Source: a virus
Virus record (IMG/VR): IMGVR_UViG_3300047509_000177
Location: 1 to 64,000 of that record
Direction: 5' to 3' (one strand)
Length of the DNA: 64,000 nt
Shown: in pieces, positions 20,239-31,300 of the stretch
Position numbering within the stretch: position 1 is the first letter of the stretch
Layout: each line of letters begins with the position of its first letter
Position numbers and translations under genes: made by a program
The notes under the pieces: generated by a model
Told to the model about the DNA's origin: nothing
Databases searched by the model: none
What the model saw: the letters and a program-made list of their open reading frames with translations, nothing else

Positions 20239-22458
20239 ATGAGTAATAGTGGAGCTAATTTTGAATCTCTTTTGCCAACTACAGTAGTAAACAGTAGTTC
20301 TACAGGTGGGATTGAAACATGGAAAGCTCATACTACTTATTCACTTAATAGACTTGTTCAAGAAGCTGGTATAGTTTATATTTGTAAGGAAACTCATGAA
20401 TCGGGAGAAACTTTCAGCGGTGTCGGCGCTCACTGGGAAATTGTTGCTGGTCTTGGGGCGGTATTTGCTTGTGTACCGCCCACTGGCGTAGCAGCTACGG
20501 ATACGAAAAATGTGGAAGCGACGTTTACGGCTGCTAGTGCATCTAATGGTGCAGCTTTTTTCTTACATGCTGGCGCATACAACATTAATGTTAAAGAACT
20601 TGTACGACCGCATAATATCTCGATAGTTGGTACGGCAGATACGATCTTTCGGGCTCAAGCTGGATGCGAAATTCTACTTTCCGACTCTCTTACTGAAAAG
20701 ACTGAATATAAGTCGATAGTCGGCGGTTTGCGGCTGGATGCGAACAACATCGCTAAGCACGCCCTATGGTGCAGGTTCTTCAACCACATGGTGTTTGGCG
20801 TCAAGCCCTACAACTCTCTCGAAGACGATTGGATACTCGGCGACAGTAACGCGGCAGCGGCAAGCGCCGAACCTGTGTTTACTGATGAGTGTCTCGTTCA
20901 GCGCACAACTGGGAGTGTTCCGGTCGGGCATTACTGCATCTGGGCACAGAACGCATCAGATGGCAGAATGCCCGGAACCGTAATGACCGGCCAGGAAACC
21001 GGGCTCAGGGTCGATAACGGCGGCTGGCGTGGTTTCGGTGTGCACCCCGTCGGTGCTGGGTTCCCGATGCAGGTCGGCATAGATGACCATTCGGGTGGTA
21101 ATGAGTGGCACGGTACCAACCTCGACACGATGACTGGTAAAGAACATGCTGGAGCTACGGGTGAAGCTGCAAGCTCTACGATCACAGATGCGGAAATTCT
21201 TGCGCAACATCTAAATAGACCAGTGAGCGGAGTAAATATACCGGCTGGTTCTTTTGTGGGTACTGTTACACCTGGTGTAAGTTTTAATCTTGTAAATGCT
21301 AAAAATGTAGCGGTTAAACCAACGGGAGTAGTAACAGGTATTAGATTGAATGGTGTTGGTTGCTTGATGCGTTTTACTGGCGGCGGACTGGTAGGAGGGC
21401 TGGGATTAGTCAATACTACTTATGGCAATGATAACGATATGTACGGCATGATTATTGGACCGCAATCGACGGGTAATTACGCGCTTGGCTTCCGTGCGAG
21501 AGGAGGCAATGCAGAACATAGGTTGATTCAAGCTTTTGCGGGGAATACTTCTGTTCTCACATGGGTGGGGTTGATGCAGCAGGAAAACTGTGTAAATACA
21601 CAGGTCGTCACTCAGTTGACTGGAACAGCAACAGGGACGACGGCTGCGGAAAAAGATAACTCGGCCACGCTTGCTACTACTGCTTATGCCGACAGAGCTG
21701 CTGCTGCTGGTGGAACTCCTCTTGAACCATCGATCATTCTTGCGAACACTACATACAATATTCCGACAGGTGCTAAATATCTACAAGCTGTAGCTGTGGG
21801 CGGAGGTGGTGGAGGCGCGGGAGCTGGATCGGCCGCAGCGGCTCAGTTACAAACTGGTGGTGGCGGGGGCGCTGCTGGTGTTTCTGCTCGACGGATGCTT
21901 AAAGTGGGAGAATCGACTACGGCAGAAGTAGTAGTTGGTGCAGGAGGTGCAGGAGGTAATGGAGGGGCGGCGGGTGGCACAGAAGGTGTGGGGGGTACGC
22001 AAGGCAGCGAATCAAGAGTCAAAGTAGGGGCGACGACGGTAAAGGGGCTTGGCGGCGCGCCAGGTGCAAAATCTACAGCTTCATCGACAACTATTGCTGG
22101 TGGTGGAGTTTATGGCGGCAATGGTGCTGCAACTGGCGTGGCAGTTGGAGGCTCGGGTGGCGGAAGCGCTCTTGGCGGTGGCAAGAACATAGATGCTACA
22201 GGTGGCGGAGGAGCTGGTGGTGGCACCGCTACGGCCACTAATGGCGGCTCAGGCGGTGGTGCTGGTACTGAAATCGCTGGTGGTACGGCAGGTACATCAG
22301 GTGGCAGCGGTACGTCGGCTGGTGGTGAAGGCGCTACTGCGGCGGCGAATACCGCAGCAGGCGGTGGAGGCGGAGGTGGTGGTGCGGCGGGGACCGGAGC
22401 TGGCGGGAAAGGCGGCGAAGGTGGCAGCGGCTATGTAGTTATCCAGCCCATTGCTTAA
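20239..22458 (+). CDS. Receptor-binding tail fibre with glycine-rich tip, 739 aa
   Basis: The anchor MSNSGANFESLLPTTVVNSS is almost identical to the spike at 18212. The middle is a beta-helix-like region whose DNA (about 20.7-21.15 kb) is clearly GC-richer, a sign of exchange. The last 230 residues are a glycine-rich domain (AVGGGGGGAGAGS, VVVGAGGAGGNGG, YVVIQPIA), like the poly-glycine tips of adhesins at the end of phage fibres. That tip likely contacts the host receptor. SD GGAG lies upstream. Confidence 0.75.
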   Translation: MSNSGANFESLLPTTVVNSSSTGGIETWKAHTTYSLNRLVQEAGIVYICKETHESGETFSGVGAHWEIVAGLGAVFACVPPTGVAATDTKNVEATFTAASASNGAAFFLHAGAYNINVKELVRPHNISIVGTADTIFRAQAGCEILLSDSLTEKTEYKSIVGGLRLDANNIAKHALWCRFFNHMVFGVKPYNSLEDDWILGDSNAAAASAEPVFTDECLVQRTTGSVPVGHYCIWAQNASDGRMPGTVMTGQETGLRVDNGGWRGFGVHPVGAGFPMQVGIDDHSGGNEWHGTNLDTMTGKEHAGATGEAASSTITDAEILAQHLNRPVSGVNIPAGSFVGTVTPGVSFNLVNAKNVAVKPTGVVTGIRLNGVGCLMRFTGGGLVGGLGLVNTTYGNDNDMYGMIIGPQSTGNYALGFRARGGNAEHRLIQAFAGNTSVLTWVGLMQQENCVNTQVVTQLTGTATGTTAAEKDNSATLATTAYADRAAAAGGTPLEPSIILANTTYNIPTGAKYLQAVAVGGGGGGAGAGSAAAAQLQTGGGGGAAGVSARRMLKVGESTTAEVVVGAGGAGGNGGAAGGTEGVGGTQGSESRVKVGATTVKGLGGAPGAKSTASSTTIAGGGVYGGNGAATGVAVGGSGGGSALGGGKNIDATGGGGAGGGTATATNGGSGGGAGTEIAGGTAGTSGGSGTSAGGEGATAAANTAAGGGGGGGGAAGTGAGGKGGEGGSGYVVIQPIA

Positions 22459-22463
22459 AAAAG

Positions 22464-22472
22464 TGATATAAT
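22464..22472 (+). promoter_or_regulatory. Extended -10 promoter-like site
   Basis: TGATATAAT is an extended -10 (TGnTATAAT) just after the glycine-rich fibre gene. No -35 is visible at normal spacing. It could boost transcription of the RNA element and the tail genes that follow. Confidence 0.4.
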
Positions 22473-22512
22473 AGAAGTACAGCAGTAGAGCGTAATAGGG
22501 CGAGGCCGCGCT

Positions 22513-22568
22513 CGTGCTACTGGACCAGATCCGGCGCAGATCGTGCCGGGAGGGTCTGGGCAAGCACG
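22513..22568 (+). ncRNA. Nested stem-loop RNA element
   Basis: Three stacked stems: CGTGCT/AGCACG (22513-22518 with 22563-22568), CCAGA/TCTGG (22525-22529 with 22555-22559) and CCGGCGC-AGATC-GTGCCGG (22531-22549). It lies in the 145-base gap between fibre and tail-completion genes, after a promoter-like site. No T-run follows, so it is not a simple terminator. It may be an mRNA-processing or stability element or a small RNA. Confidence 0.55.
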
Positions 22569-22603
22569 AAGCCAAATAAGGTCCGACTAGTAGGAATACG
22601 CTC

Positions 22604-23128
22604 ATGGCGAATCAGCCAGAAGTAATATTAGAAGTTAAATCTAATACGCAGAAATTAAGTGATCGTGCTTTGCATGATGTTTTAGTTAGCTTTATGCGTC
22701 ATGAGGCTCTTATGGGTGAGGTAGCCTTGAAGGCTCTCGTTCCAAAGGGCGAGACATTCTCTCTGGCGCGCGAGGCTGGGCATAAGGGACCCTTTGATGA
22801 GGGCGCAGAGATTACGGCTTCTGTAGGCATTCCTGAGATTCATAAGCCCGGGGAGACTGATCCTTTATCGGCTAAATACCCTATTTTTGTGGATAAGGGA
22901 ACGGGAATATTTGGAGATACAGATTCTAAAATATTTCCAAAGACTAGAAAGTTTATGAAGCTGCCGCCAAAAGATGATTTCTCTATCTTCCATAGATCTA
23001 TTAAAGGGCAAAAAGGTCAAGAGTTTATGCTCGCAACATTCTCAATTATGGTAGGAATGTTGAGAATAAATGGAGAGACTTTTAAAGCAGAATTATCAGA
23101 GAAGTTAAAATCAGATAAGTTATTATAA
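22604..23128 (+). CDS. HK97 gp10-like tail completion protein, 174 aa
   Basis: Starts MANQPEVILEVKSNTQKLSD. The motif order KYPIFVDKGTGIFGDTDSKI...FMKLPP...FHRSIKGQKGQEFMLATF is that of HK97 gp10-like proteins, with the typical surface G-Q-x-x-x-F end. These proteins act at the head-tail junction or tail completion. It is placed just before the tail chaperones, as in many siphoviruses. Confidence 0.72.
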   Translation: MANQPEVILEVKSNTQKLSDRALHDVLVSFMRHEALMGEVALKALVPKGETFSLAREAGHKGPFDEGAEITASVGIPEIHKPGETDPLSAKYPIFVDKGTGIFGDTDSKIFPKTRKFMKLPPKDDFSIFHRSIKGQKGQEFMLATFSIMVGMLRINGETFKAELSEKLKSDKLL

Positions 23129-23157
23129 TCTATTAGAATAGATGTAGAAAGGAAAAG

Positions 23158-23844
23158 ATGTCAGCAAATGATACAACTGTAGAGGATGAGCAAGATCAGG
23201 CTTCAAAAATATTGCAGGAAAAATTAGGTGAGCCTGTAGTAAAAGATGATGCACCTATTGCCGTAGAGGAAGATATTGAAAAGCCTGTTACTCATAAAGA
23301 ATGGATATTCGAGGCTGAGTATGATCTCATTATGAAAGGTCAGCCGGAGAAGCAAGTTTTCAAAAGAGCTTACATTCAGAAACCTCTTTCTTATCATGCC
23401 TTCGGGGAATTCACGGGGCTTATCGGCCGGAAGTTGGCCGAGGCGATGAGAGGTCCAGATGGATTATCTCTAGATCGTCTTACTCCCGGTGAGGCATCTA
23501 TTCCTCTTGAATTTAATGATGGGCAGATAAGTCTCGCGGGAGAGGGAGATAATGTAGTAGATCCAATAATTCAAGGAATAGCCAAATTAGCCTCCTATGT
23601 TCCGGATCTGATGGGAGAAGCACAGTGTATCTGGCTTCGTGTTCCGCGCTCAGAGCGGCCTCTGTTGATGGATATTTGGTCTCGGCCTGTTGATGAGGGC
23701 GGTATGTCTATGGACCAGGGCGAGGAAATGTTGAATATATTCATTGAACAGAATTATGATGAGTTGAATGCTTTTTTAAAGCGATACGCGAGAGTCAAAA
23801 ACACAGTTCAGAAGATGAGGAGCAGAGCTACCAAAGGAGAATGA
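23158..23844 (+). CDS. Tail assembly chaperone, short form (gpG-like), 228 aa
   Basis: Located between tail tube genes and the tape measure, the usual place of tail assembly chaperones that coat the tape measure. Residues 50-110 (EWIFEAEYDLIMKGQPEKQV, LSYHAFGEFTGLIGRKL) fit gpG-like proteins. It has the frameshift heptamer T TTT TTA near codon 206 and overlaps the next ORF by four bases in the -1 frame. A GAAAGGAAAAG site lies upstream. Confidence 0.72.
   Translation: MSANDTTVEDEQDQASKILQEKLGEPVVKDDAPIAVEEDIEKPVTHKEWIFEAEYDLIMKGQPEKQVFKRAYIQKPLSYHAFGEFTGLIGRKLAEAMRGPDGLSLDRLTPGEASIPLEFNDGQISLAGEGDNVVDPIIQGIAKLASYVPDLMGEAQCIWLRVPRSERPLLMDIWSRPVDEGGMSMDQGEEMLNIFIEQNYDELNAFLKRYARVKNTVQKMRSRATKGE
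23772..23778 (+). promoter_or_regulatory. Slippery heptamer for -1 ribosomal frameshift
   Basis: The zero frame reads GC[T TTT TTA] AAG, the canonical X XXY YYZ type. From 23778 the -1 frame is open (AAA GCG ATA CGC GAG...) through the ATG at 23841 to the stop at 24251. A fused G-T type protein of about 364 residues would result. Confidence 0.8.
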
Positions 23845-24251
23845 CATCGCTAGAGGCCCTGGAGACCTACTCATGTCATCACAGCGAGACATTTGAGGAA
23901 TTACTTGAGTGGCCGTATAGGAGATTCATAAAGGCGTTCTCAGCTTGGCAAAGAAGGAATGCTGTAGATGAAATAGAGCATCGAAAGAATCTCCATGTGC
24001 AAGCGATGTGGCAAATAGTAGAGTGGAAAGAGCAAGGGGACCAGCAAAAAGCAATTGAGGATATTGAGAAGTATTATGAGTTATTAAAGGATCATATATG
24101 GAACCCAAACAAAGCTATCGAAGAGAATCAAGAGATGCAAGAACTTGAGGAAACCGACAATTTCCTCAAAGCAGGGAAACGTAACCTTAAGAAGGTCCTG
24201 GAGCCATATATGCCCAATCAAGAGAAAATAGAAGAGATTCTAGACGAATGA
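23841..24251 (+). CDS. Tail assembly chaperone, frameshift (T) part, 136 aa
   Basis: Helical, charged protein (MTSLEALETYSCHHSETFEE...VEWKEQGDQQKAIEDIEKYY). Its frame is open upstream of the ATG back to the slippery site, so it is probably made mainly as the C-terminal part of the frameshifted chaperone, as lambda gpGT. The ATGA overlap would also allow independent translation. It bridges the tape measure and tube subunits in assembly. Confidence 0.7.
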   Translation: MTSLEALETYSCHHSETFEELLEWPYRRFIKAFSAWQRRNAVDEIEHRKNLHVQAMWQIVEWKEQGDQQKAIEDIEKYYELLKDHIWNPNKAIEENQEMQELEETDNFLKAGKRNLKKVLEPYMPNQEKIEEILDE

Positions 24252-24273
24252 TAATATTAGAAAGGTTTACTTA

Positions 24274-24741
24274 ATGTTGAAATCTCATCTGCATATGGCG
24301 CATGCTTCACACTTGAATTTAAACGATGCTCGGAAATTTGCTAAAGAGGTAGATGGGATCAACCGAAAGACAGCAATCATTGTTCCTGCAATACTTGGCT
24401 CGATGCCTTTCTTTTGGTTCTGCGTTGTTTTAGCATTGTGCAGTCTTCCAGCGGTGTTAACTGCCTTTGATACAGAAGTGATAAAGGGAGCGCTTGGTTT
24501 GTCTAATATTTTTCCACAGATTATCATTAAAGTGAGCTTGATTGCGCTTGTTGCATGGATTGCGCAGACATTTATACAGCTCGTAGCATTGCCTATATTA
24601 CAAGTTTCTTCTAATGCATCACAAGCAATGGCCGAAGCTCACACGGAGACGATTCTCGATCGTTTGGACCTTGATACTGCTGGAGGCTTGCCTCAAGTTC
24701 GTGATGAACTTCTTGCCGCAATAAAAGATATAAAACAATAA
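24274..24741 (+). CDS. Two-pass membrane protein, DUF1003-like, 155 aa
   Basis: Two hydrophobic segments at about residues 34-62 (IIVPAILGSMPFFWFCVVLA) and 80-110 (IIIKVSLIALVAWIAQTFIQ), then LPILQVSSNASQAMAEAHTE and a helical tail. The second membrane segment followed by N-x-S-x-A and a charged helix resembles DUF1003-type small membrane proteins that some actinophages carry. A role in the membrane during infection or lysis is possible; none is proven. GAAAGG lies upstream. Confidence 0.55.
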   Translation: MLKSHLHMAHASHLNLNDARKFAKEVDGINRKTAIIVPAILGSMPFFWFCVVLALCSLPAVLTAFDTEVIKGALGLSNIFPQIIIKVSLIALVAWIAQTFIQLVALPILQVSSNASQAMAEAHTETILDRLDLDTAGGLPQVRDELLAAIKDIKQ

Positions 24742-24793
24742 AAAATATCAGAAGATTAAACCAAAGTCAAGAATAGAAAGGAAATAGTTTTTA

Positions 24794-24985
24794 GTGAATG
24801 AAAATTATGATAAGTATAGGAATAAAGTATATGATTTTTTATCAAATGAATTAGATAAGATTTTATCAAAAAGTAATATAGATGATAGAGATAGATTTAT
24901 AATATATTTATATCATTTAGATATCCAAATTAAAACTATAAAATTAGATTTAGAACATATTATAATAACAAATGGTTTAAGATAA
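24794..24985 (+). CDS. AT-rich hypothetical protein, 63 aa
   Basis: GTG-started, very AT-rich gene (MNENYDKYRNKVYDFLSNEL) with AGAAAGGAAA upstream. Helical and charged, unrecognised. It converges with a frameshifted minus-strand gene that ends two bases later. Together they look like a small inserted (moron-like) unit between tail genes. Confidence 0.5.
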   Translation: MNENYDKYRNKVYDFLSNELDKILSKSNIDDRDRFIIYLYHLDIQIKTIKLDLEHIIITNGLR

Positions 24986-24986
24986 T

Positions 24987-25221
24987 TTATTTATATATAT
25001 TAGAAATTTGATCTACTAAATCGGTATTAAATAAAATATCATTGTTAGTTGTTGAAAGTTCAACAAATTTATCCTTATTAAAATAGATATTATTAACGAT
25101 GAAAAATGAAATCCAAACTGTTTATGATATTATCTGTAAAATCTTTTAATTCTTTTGACTTTGCTTCTTTTCTCGTTACATTTAAGACTCTTGCTATTTG
25201 ATAATAATCACTTTGTAGCAT
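24987..25221 (-). pseudogene. Frameshifted AT-rich minus-strand gene
   Basis: ATG at 25221 with AAAGG upstream opens MLQSDYYQIARVLNVTRKEA and would stop at 25093 (42 aa). Around 25100 a run of five T (minus strand) shifts the frame. In the -1 frame coding continues (FIVNNIYFNKDKFVELSTTN...DQISNIYK) to a stop at 24987. Removing one T would give a single 77-codon gene. It may be an indel, a sequencing error or programmed slippage. Confidence 0.5.
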
Positions 25222-25312
25222 GAAATACCTTTCTATTGTTAATGAAGAAAGAAATTTTATCAGGAATTGAAATCGAAGCCAAGGGCATTACGAAAGGAGG
25301 TGAAAATAGAAT

Positions 25313-28300
25313 ATGGCCGACGCGGACTTCTTGATAGAGATATTGGCGAGATTAAGAGATGAGGCTTCTCCTGGATTAGCAAAACTCAAGGCAGAGATAA
25401 ATAGTATCAAGGGAACTCAAGACGCTGAGAATGCAGAGAAGGATCTTGGCAATGCAATAAAGGGTACTGGCGAAGAGGCTGATCGCTCGAAGAGAAAGCA
25501 TGAAGGTCTAAGAACAGAGCATGAAAAGTCTCGTCGTGCGGCGGATGACGCCGGGAGAGGAGTTAGATCTCTTAGTGAAGATCTAGAGAGAGGAAGAAAG
25601 AGTGTTGATGCTCACGCTGAGTCGATGAGCGCTGCTGCAAGTGATCAGGAAAGATTTGCTAAGTCGTCAGAAGAGGTATTGAAGGGGGCGAAGGAGGCTG
25701 GAGACGGTGTAGAAGATCTACATTTGAGGATGTCGAAATTAAAAACTTCTTGGTCTAACTTTGATAATTTACTTAGAAACGGAGAGTTAACAAAGGGACA
25801 AGCTAAAAGAGGTTTACAAGAATATTCATCTGAGTTTTCTTCCCTTATGAAAAAGATTGAGACCGGAAGCCAAGAATGGAAACATCTAGAGGCTATTCTA
25901 GACAATGTAAATAGAAAACTCAGGAACCCTACTTCTGGAAAATCTTTTGAATCTTTAAATGATTCTTTATCTGGTGCTGGATCCGGTCTACGAATAACTG
26001 GAGTTGCATCTTTCTTACAAGGCTTGAAAGATCTATCTCTTATAGCTATTTCTCCACAGCTTATTACTGGAGTGGCTTCGTTAGCAGGGGGATTATTTTC
26101 GGTTGCTTCTGCTGCTGTCCAAGCGGGATCAGCGCTGGCGGGAGCTTTTGTTTCTGGTCTAGGCCAAGCAATACCGATGCTTTCGATTGTTGCTGCTTCT
26201 ATAGAGAGATTTAAAAATATTCTTCAGGCAGTTTCTGTTGCCGGGCAAGCAGAACAACAGCATTTCTATGATCCTACTGAAAAACAGGTTCTTCAGCTAC
26301 AACAAAGTAGCCAATTAATTAGTTCTAATCAACAACTTTCTAACTCTTATATTCAATTATTCGAGGCTCAACAAAGAGTTAGAGACTCTCAAATAGCTCT
26401 TACTGAAGCTAGATATACAGCTCAAAGGCAGATAACTGAGCTTGCTTTGGCAGAAAAAAATGCACGCCTTCAAGCAGAAGGCGCGAATATATCCCTTACT
26501 GAATCTAAAAGGCAACTTCAAATTGCGATTCAGAGAGGAGATGTTGCTGGGCTTCAGCAGGCAGAATTGGCGGTAAGAGAGGCTGAATTAAATAAGAAAA
26601 AAGCAGACTTTGAAATTCCTAAAACAGAACGTGAAGCACGCCTAGCCCGAGAGAGAGGCGTAAGCGGTGCGCCGTCTGTTATTAGCGCTGTACGTGGGCT
26701 AGAAGGCTCTCGTCTTGCTGTAGTTCAGGCACAGCAGAGCGCAGAAGCGGCGCAGAGACAAAAACAAATAATAGATCTTCAGCGTCAAGCTAGATCATCT
26801 AAAGAAACTCAGTTTGAAGCTCAGCTTAAATTCTTTGAGAAAGGAATGTCTCCTACAGAGCTTGGGTTGACAAATGCTCTGATAGGTATTGAGAAGGAAC
26901 TTAAATCTCCTAATTCTCCTTTGAAGAGAATAACTAATTATTTTGTAGAACCTTTTACCAATGCTATCGAGAGAATCAGATCTCTTCTTAAGAATTCGTC
27001 TTTTCTTAGGCCGCTAGATGAACTAGCAAAGTCGATGGGCGCTGGTCTTGGTCGTCTTGAGAAAGCTGCGTTTGGCAAGGAAGGAACTTCTTTCTTTGAG
27101 CAGATGGCTAGAGATGCTAAAGAAAATATACCTATTGTATCTCAGTCTATTGAAAGGATAATGAAAGTTTTTGAGGATATAGCTAAGGCTGCTGGGCCTG
27201 CTTTTCATAAATTAAGTGAAGATTGGGATAAATTCTGGGGTAAACTAGATATAAAATATGGTACTCCTATAGGCTTCTCTCTACTTGAAAAATTCTTTAA
27301 TAAATCAGTTGAATATGCAGAAGCTTTTGGGAAACTAGGAAAAGCTTTATATGGTCTTTTTATATCTATTGGTCATGATGCTGCTCCACAAGGTTTGTCT
27401 ACTGTAACTGGGTTTACCGGGGCAGTAAAAAGCGCTACCGAATGGGTCAAATCTCATGGACCAGAGGTAACTAAATTTTTCAAGGAAGCGCGTGAAGGTT
27501 TAGAGACTATAGGAGGTCTATTATTTACTATAGGGAAGGATTTTCTTGAAGCTTTCAGTTTAAGTTCTTTAAGAGCTTTAAGCGGATTTCTTTCTCAATT
27601 CCTTTTGCCAGGTCTTAGAGATGTTATAAATATAATAGGCAAAATAACTACAGCAGTTCTTGATTTCTTTAATCTATTCGGTTCTGCTGGTAGAAAGGCT
27701 TTAGAGGTTCTTGCTGCTTTTGTGTTGGGGACTTTGGGTTTAATCAAAGTTATTGCTTTTATAAATGAGCTTCGAAAAGCTATTATTGAGTTATGGGCTA
27801 CGATTGTTGCTTTAGAGGGATTAGCTTTTTGGACAGCTATTGGTGCAGGGATAGTTGCTGCCGCCGCAGCTTTAGGATTGTTTGATAGTGCTCAGAAGAA
27901 GACTAAAATTACCACTGAAGAAATTAACAATGCTCTTGAAAGGCAAGCTGAAGCTTTAAGAACTATAAAGAGTTTAAATGATGAATATGCGAGTTCTAAG
28001 CTTTCAGTAGAAGAAGCCAACCTAAGAGTAACGCAGTCAGAACAAACTTTGGCTAGGGCAAAGCACAGTTTAGCCCATCCTGAAAGACCTTTATCGCGCG
28101 AAGAGCGCGCTGAAGCTGTTATAGGAATTAAGCAAGACGAACAATCTGTTACTAGAGCTAGATTAAGCGCAAGAGAAGCACAAGAAAATTTTGAAAAGCT
28201 TCCAGAACAACAAAGAGAAACAGCAAAGAAGGAAACTTCTGTTGCGCGTAAGAGCGCCGCTGAAGCTCGTGCCCTGAATAAGCAAAACACTGAAGAACTT

Positions 28301-31300
28301 AGGTCTCTTGAAAAGGAAAGAACTGAAGCAGAGCAGAAGATTAGTAAGGGTAGGGAAGTAGGAGGGTCAATAGGACATGAAATTGAAGTAAATGCAAAGT
28401 CTGAAGTAGTAAAGATAAATGAAAAGATTGTGTCTAGCAACAAGAAGTTAAAGGAATCACAAGAATCTCTTGGAACAGCAGTTCTTAGAGAAAATGAAGC
28501 AATAAACTCCTCTAATGCCTTAACTTCTCAAGGTGCTTCAAAGTATAGTACTGCGTTTGCAGAAGCATTCTCTAAGTTTGAAGAGTCTGTTAGAAAGGGC
28601 GCTTCTTCTGCGCATGATGGAATGGGCAAGATAAGAAAGCTTGTCGATGATGCTTTAAAGAAGTATGGAGTTACTCCTGCCGAAATAGCTAGTGGCTCTT
28701 CTGCAATAGGCAAGGTATCTAGCGGAATTAGTTCGGCTGGTAGGGCTGTGTCTAAGGGGCTAGAAGGGTTTGCTTCTGGCGGATATATACCTGCTAAATC
28801 AGGGGGGCAGATTGCGCGGGTAGGAGAGGGTGGTCATGATGAGGTAGTTCTTTCTACAGATCCTAAATATGCGGGGAGAAGTAGAGCTCTTCTCGGCCAA
28901 TATTTCTCCCGAGCGCCGCATATGGCCGCTGGTGGGTATATATACCCGTTCCACGGTGGAGCGACCAAAGGTAGAACAGATCAGGGTATAGATTATGATC
29001 TTACTCCAGGTTCACCAATTACTTCGATTGGTGATGCTAAAATAAAGGGTATAATATCTAATTGGTTTAAAGGTCAGTCTTTCCTTTGGTATGAACTTTT
29101 AAGCGGGTTAGATAAAGGGAAAAATGTATATATAGCTGAGCAAATAAATCGTTTATCTCAAGTTGGGTCAACTGTAAGAGCAGGACAACCTATTGCTTAC
29201 TATGCTCCTTCTGGAACTGGTTTGGAGATTGGTTGGGCTACTTCTTCCGGGCAAACTCTCGCTCAAGCTACTACCGGATATAGAGAGGGGCAAGTAACTC
29301 CTGCTGGAGCTTCTTTTGGAGCTTTTATCTCGGGTCTGCAACAAGGAAAAGTAGTTGGAGGACTTCAAGCTTTTAAGGAAATTATTGCTCCGAAAGTAAA
29401 AGGTGGAGGCATTATTGGGCAAATAAGTCAAAGAGCTTTGAATTTGGCTGCAAAAGCTGCGAATATATATCTTGAAAAACATATTTCTTCGGGGGGAGAA
29501 GCTAATTTCGCTGGGGTAAGTGGGCATGGTGGTGCGCCGAGTGCCAATGAAGCTTTAGGGAAGCGCATGATGGTTGCTGCTGGCTGGCCTGTAGGTATGT
29601 GGCCTTCTTTGCAAGCTTTGTGGACGCAGGAGTCGGGATGGAACGCGAATAGCGTGAATTCATCCAGTGGCGCTTACGGTATTCCCCAATCGCTCGGGCA
29701 CGGTCATCCCTATAACCTTGGCGATGCTCGTGCGCAGATAGCTTGGGGGCTTAATTATATTCGTGAACGATATGGCTCTCCTGTCGCTGCTGAGGCTCAT
29801 GAGCGAGCTTTTAATTGGTATGCCAAAGGTGGTGTAATCCAAGCTGTTAGAGAATTTGCAGCGGGCGGTAGAGCGCCGTGGGGCGGTAGACCAGTACCAA
29901 TAATCGCTCACGAGGGCGAGCGCATTATGAATCCTGCTCAATACAATGCTACGGCCAGTTTGGCGGGAATTTCGCCGAGAGGTTTAGATAAGTATCTTGG
30001 TTATGATGGCTCTCCCCGGCAGAACTTCGCTGCTGGTGGTGGCCCTATAGCTATTGGTCAACGTTCTCAGCCTATGAGTGAATTTGAACCTAATTTGATA
30101 AGCCAGTTTACGAATATAATTTTTGAAATTGGTAATATAAGCAATATTTTAAAATCTTTCAATAAAGTTAAAAAAGCTTTCTCGAAACTTAAAAAATCTA
30201 GTGGAGAGAATTTTGTAAAGAATCTTGAAAAGATTATAAATGAAATTGTCATAGAAACAAATGGAGTTTTGGCTAGATTGCAAGAAGGAAGAGAATTCTT
30301 TAAAGCTCGCTTGGAAAGAAAATCAGTAGAGAAAGAGTATACTGCTAAAGGTGGGAAAATACAATTAGGATCAAAAGGGCAGATTGGTATAGCTGAATTT
30401 TCTGAAAAAAATCTCGCTGAAGAATCGAAATATCTTCAAACCGAACAAAAAATAATTGATAAAGCTATATCTGAAACTAGAAAAATAAAACCAAAAAATC
30501 AGAAGCAAGCGCAAGCAAAGTCTACCGCATTGAAAACTTTAGCTGTAAAACAAAAAGAACTTCTTGAAACTATAGATCAAAATGTAGAAGCTAGATACCA
30601 GGCTGAGGCTCAAACTATCCAGGCTAAAATAACTGAAGCTAATAATCAATATCAAGTTTCTTCCCAAGAACAACAAACTAAAATTTCTAAAGCTCAGGCT
30701 TTTGGTAATCTTGGAGAAGTAGGAAAGTTGGAGGAACAAACTGCTACTTCTGCTCAAGCTCAGATTTCTAGGCTAACCCCTATGCTGGAACAAGCTCAGA
30801 AAATTGGTAATAAGGAACTTGAATCTAGTATAAAACAAGAAATTATTGGTTTACAGCAAACTATAAATACTACAGTAATAGAAAGAATCTCTAATGCACA
30901 GACTTTGATACAGAGAGAATCGGCGCAAGCTGAATCAAAAGTTGGTAGAAGGCTTGGGATTGCAAAGGTATTATCTGCTGAAGGAAGATATAGTGCTGCA
31001 AACGCTGAAGAAGAAGTAGGATTAAAAGAAAAAGGAACCAATTTACTCAATACCAGAGCGGTAGAGGAAAAACTAAAAGAACAAGCTTTGCGGGAAGGCG
31101 ATACTGCTGCTGCTATAACTTTGGGCGAGGAATTGGAAAAGAACAGTGTAGAAATAGCTGAAAATAATCTTGCTCTAAAAAACAATGCTGCTGTGACAAG
31201 GGAATTAGTTCTTAGTCAAATAGGAAGAGAAACAGGAGTTGGAACAGGTATTTATGGGGCGCTTCGATCCGGGATCGAAACAATAGGAAAGACAACTGGA

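Noticed and set aside
23796-23802. C AAA AAC as the frameshift site
   Set aside because: T TTT TTA at 23772 is a far better canonical slip site, and the -1 frame is open from there.
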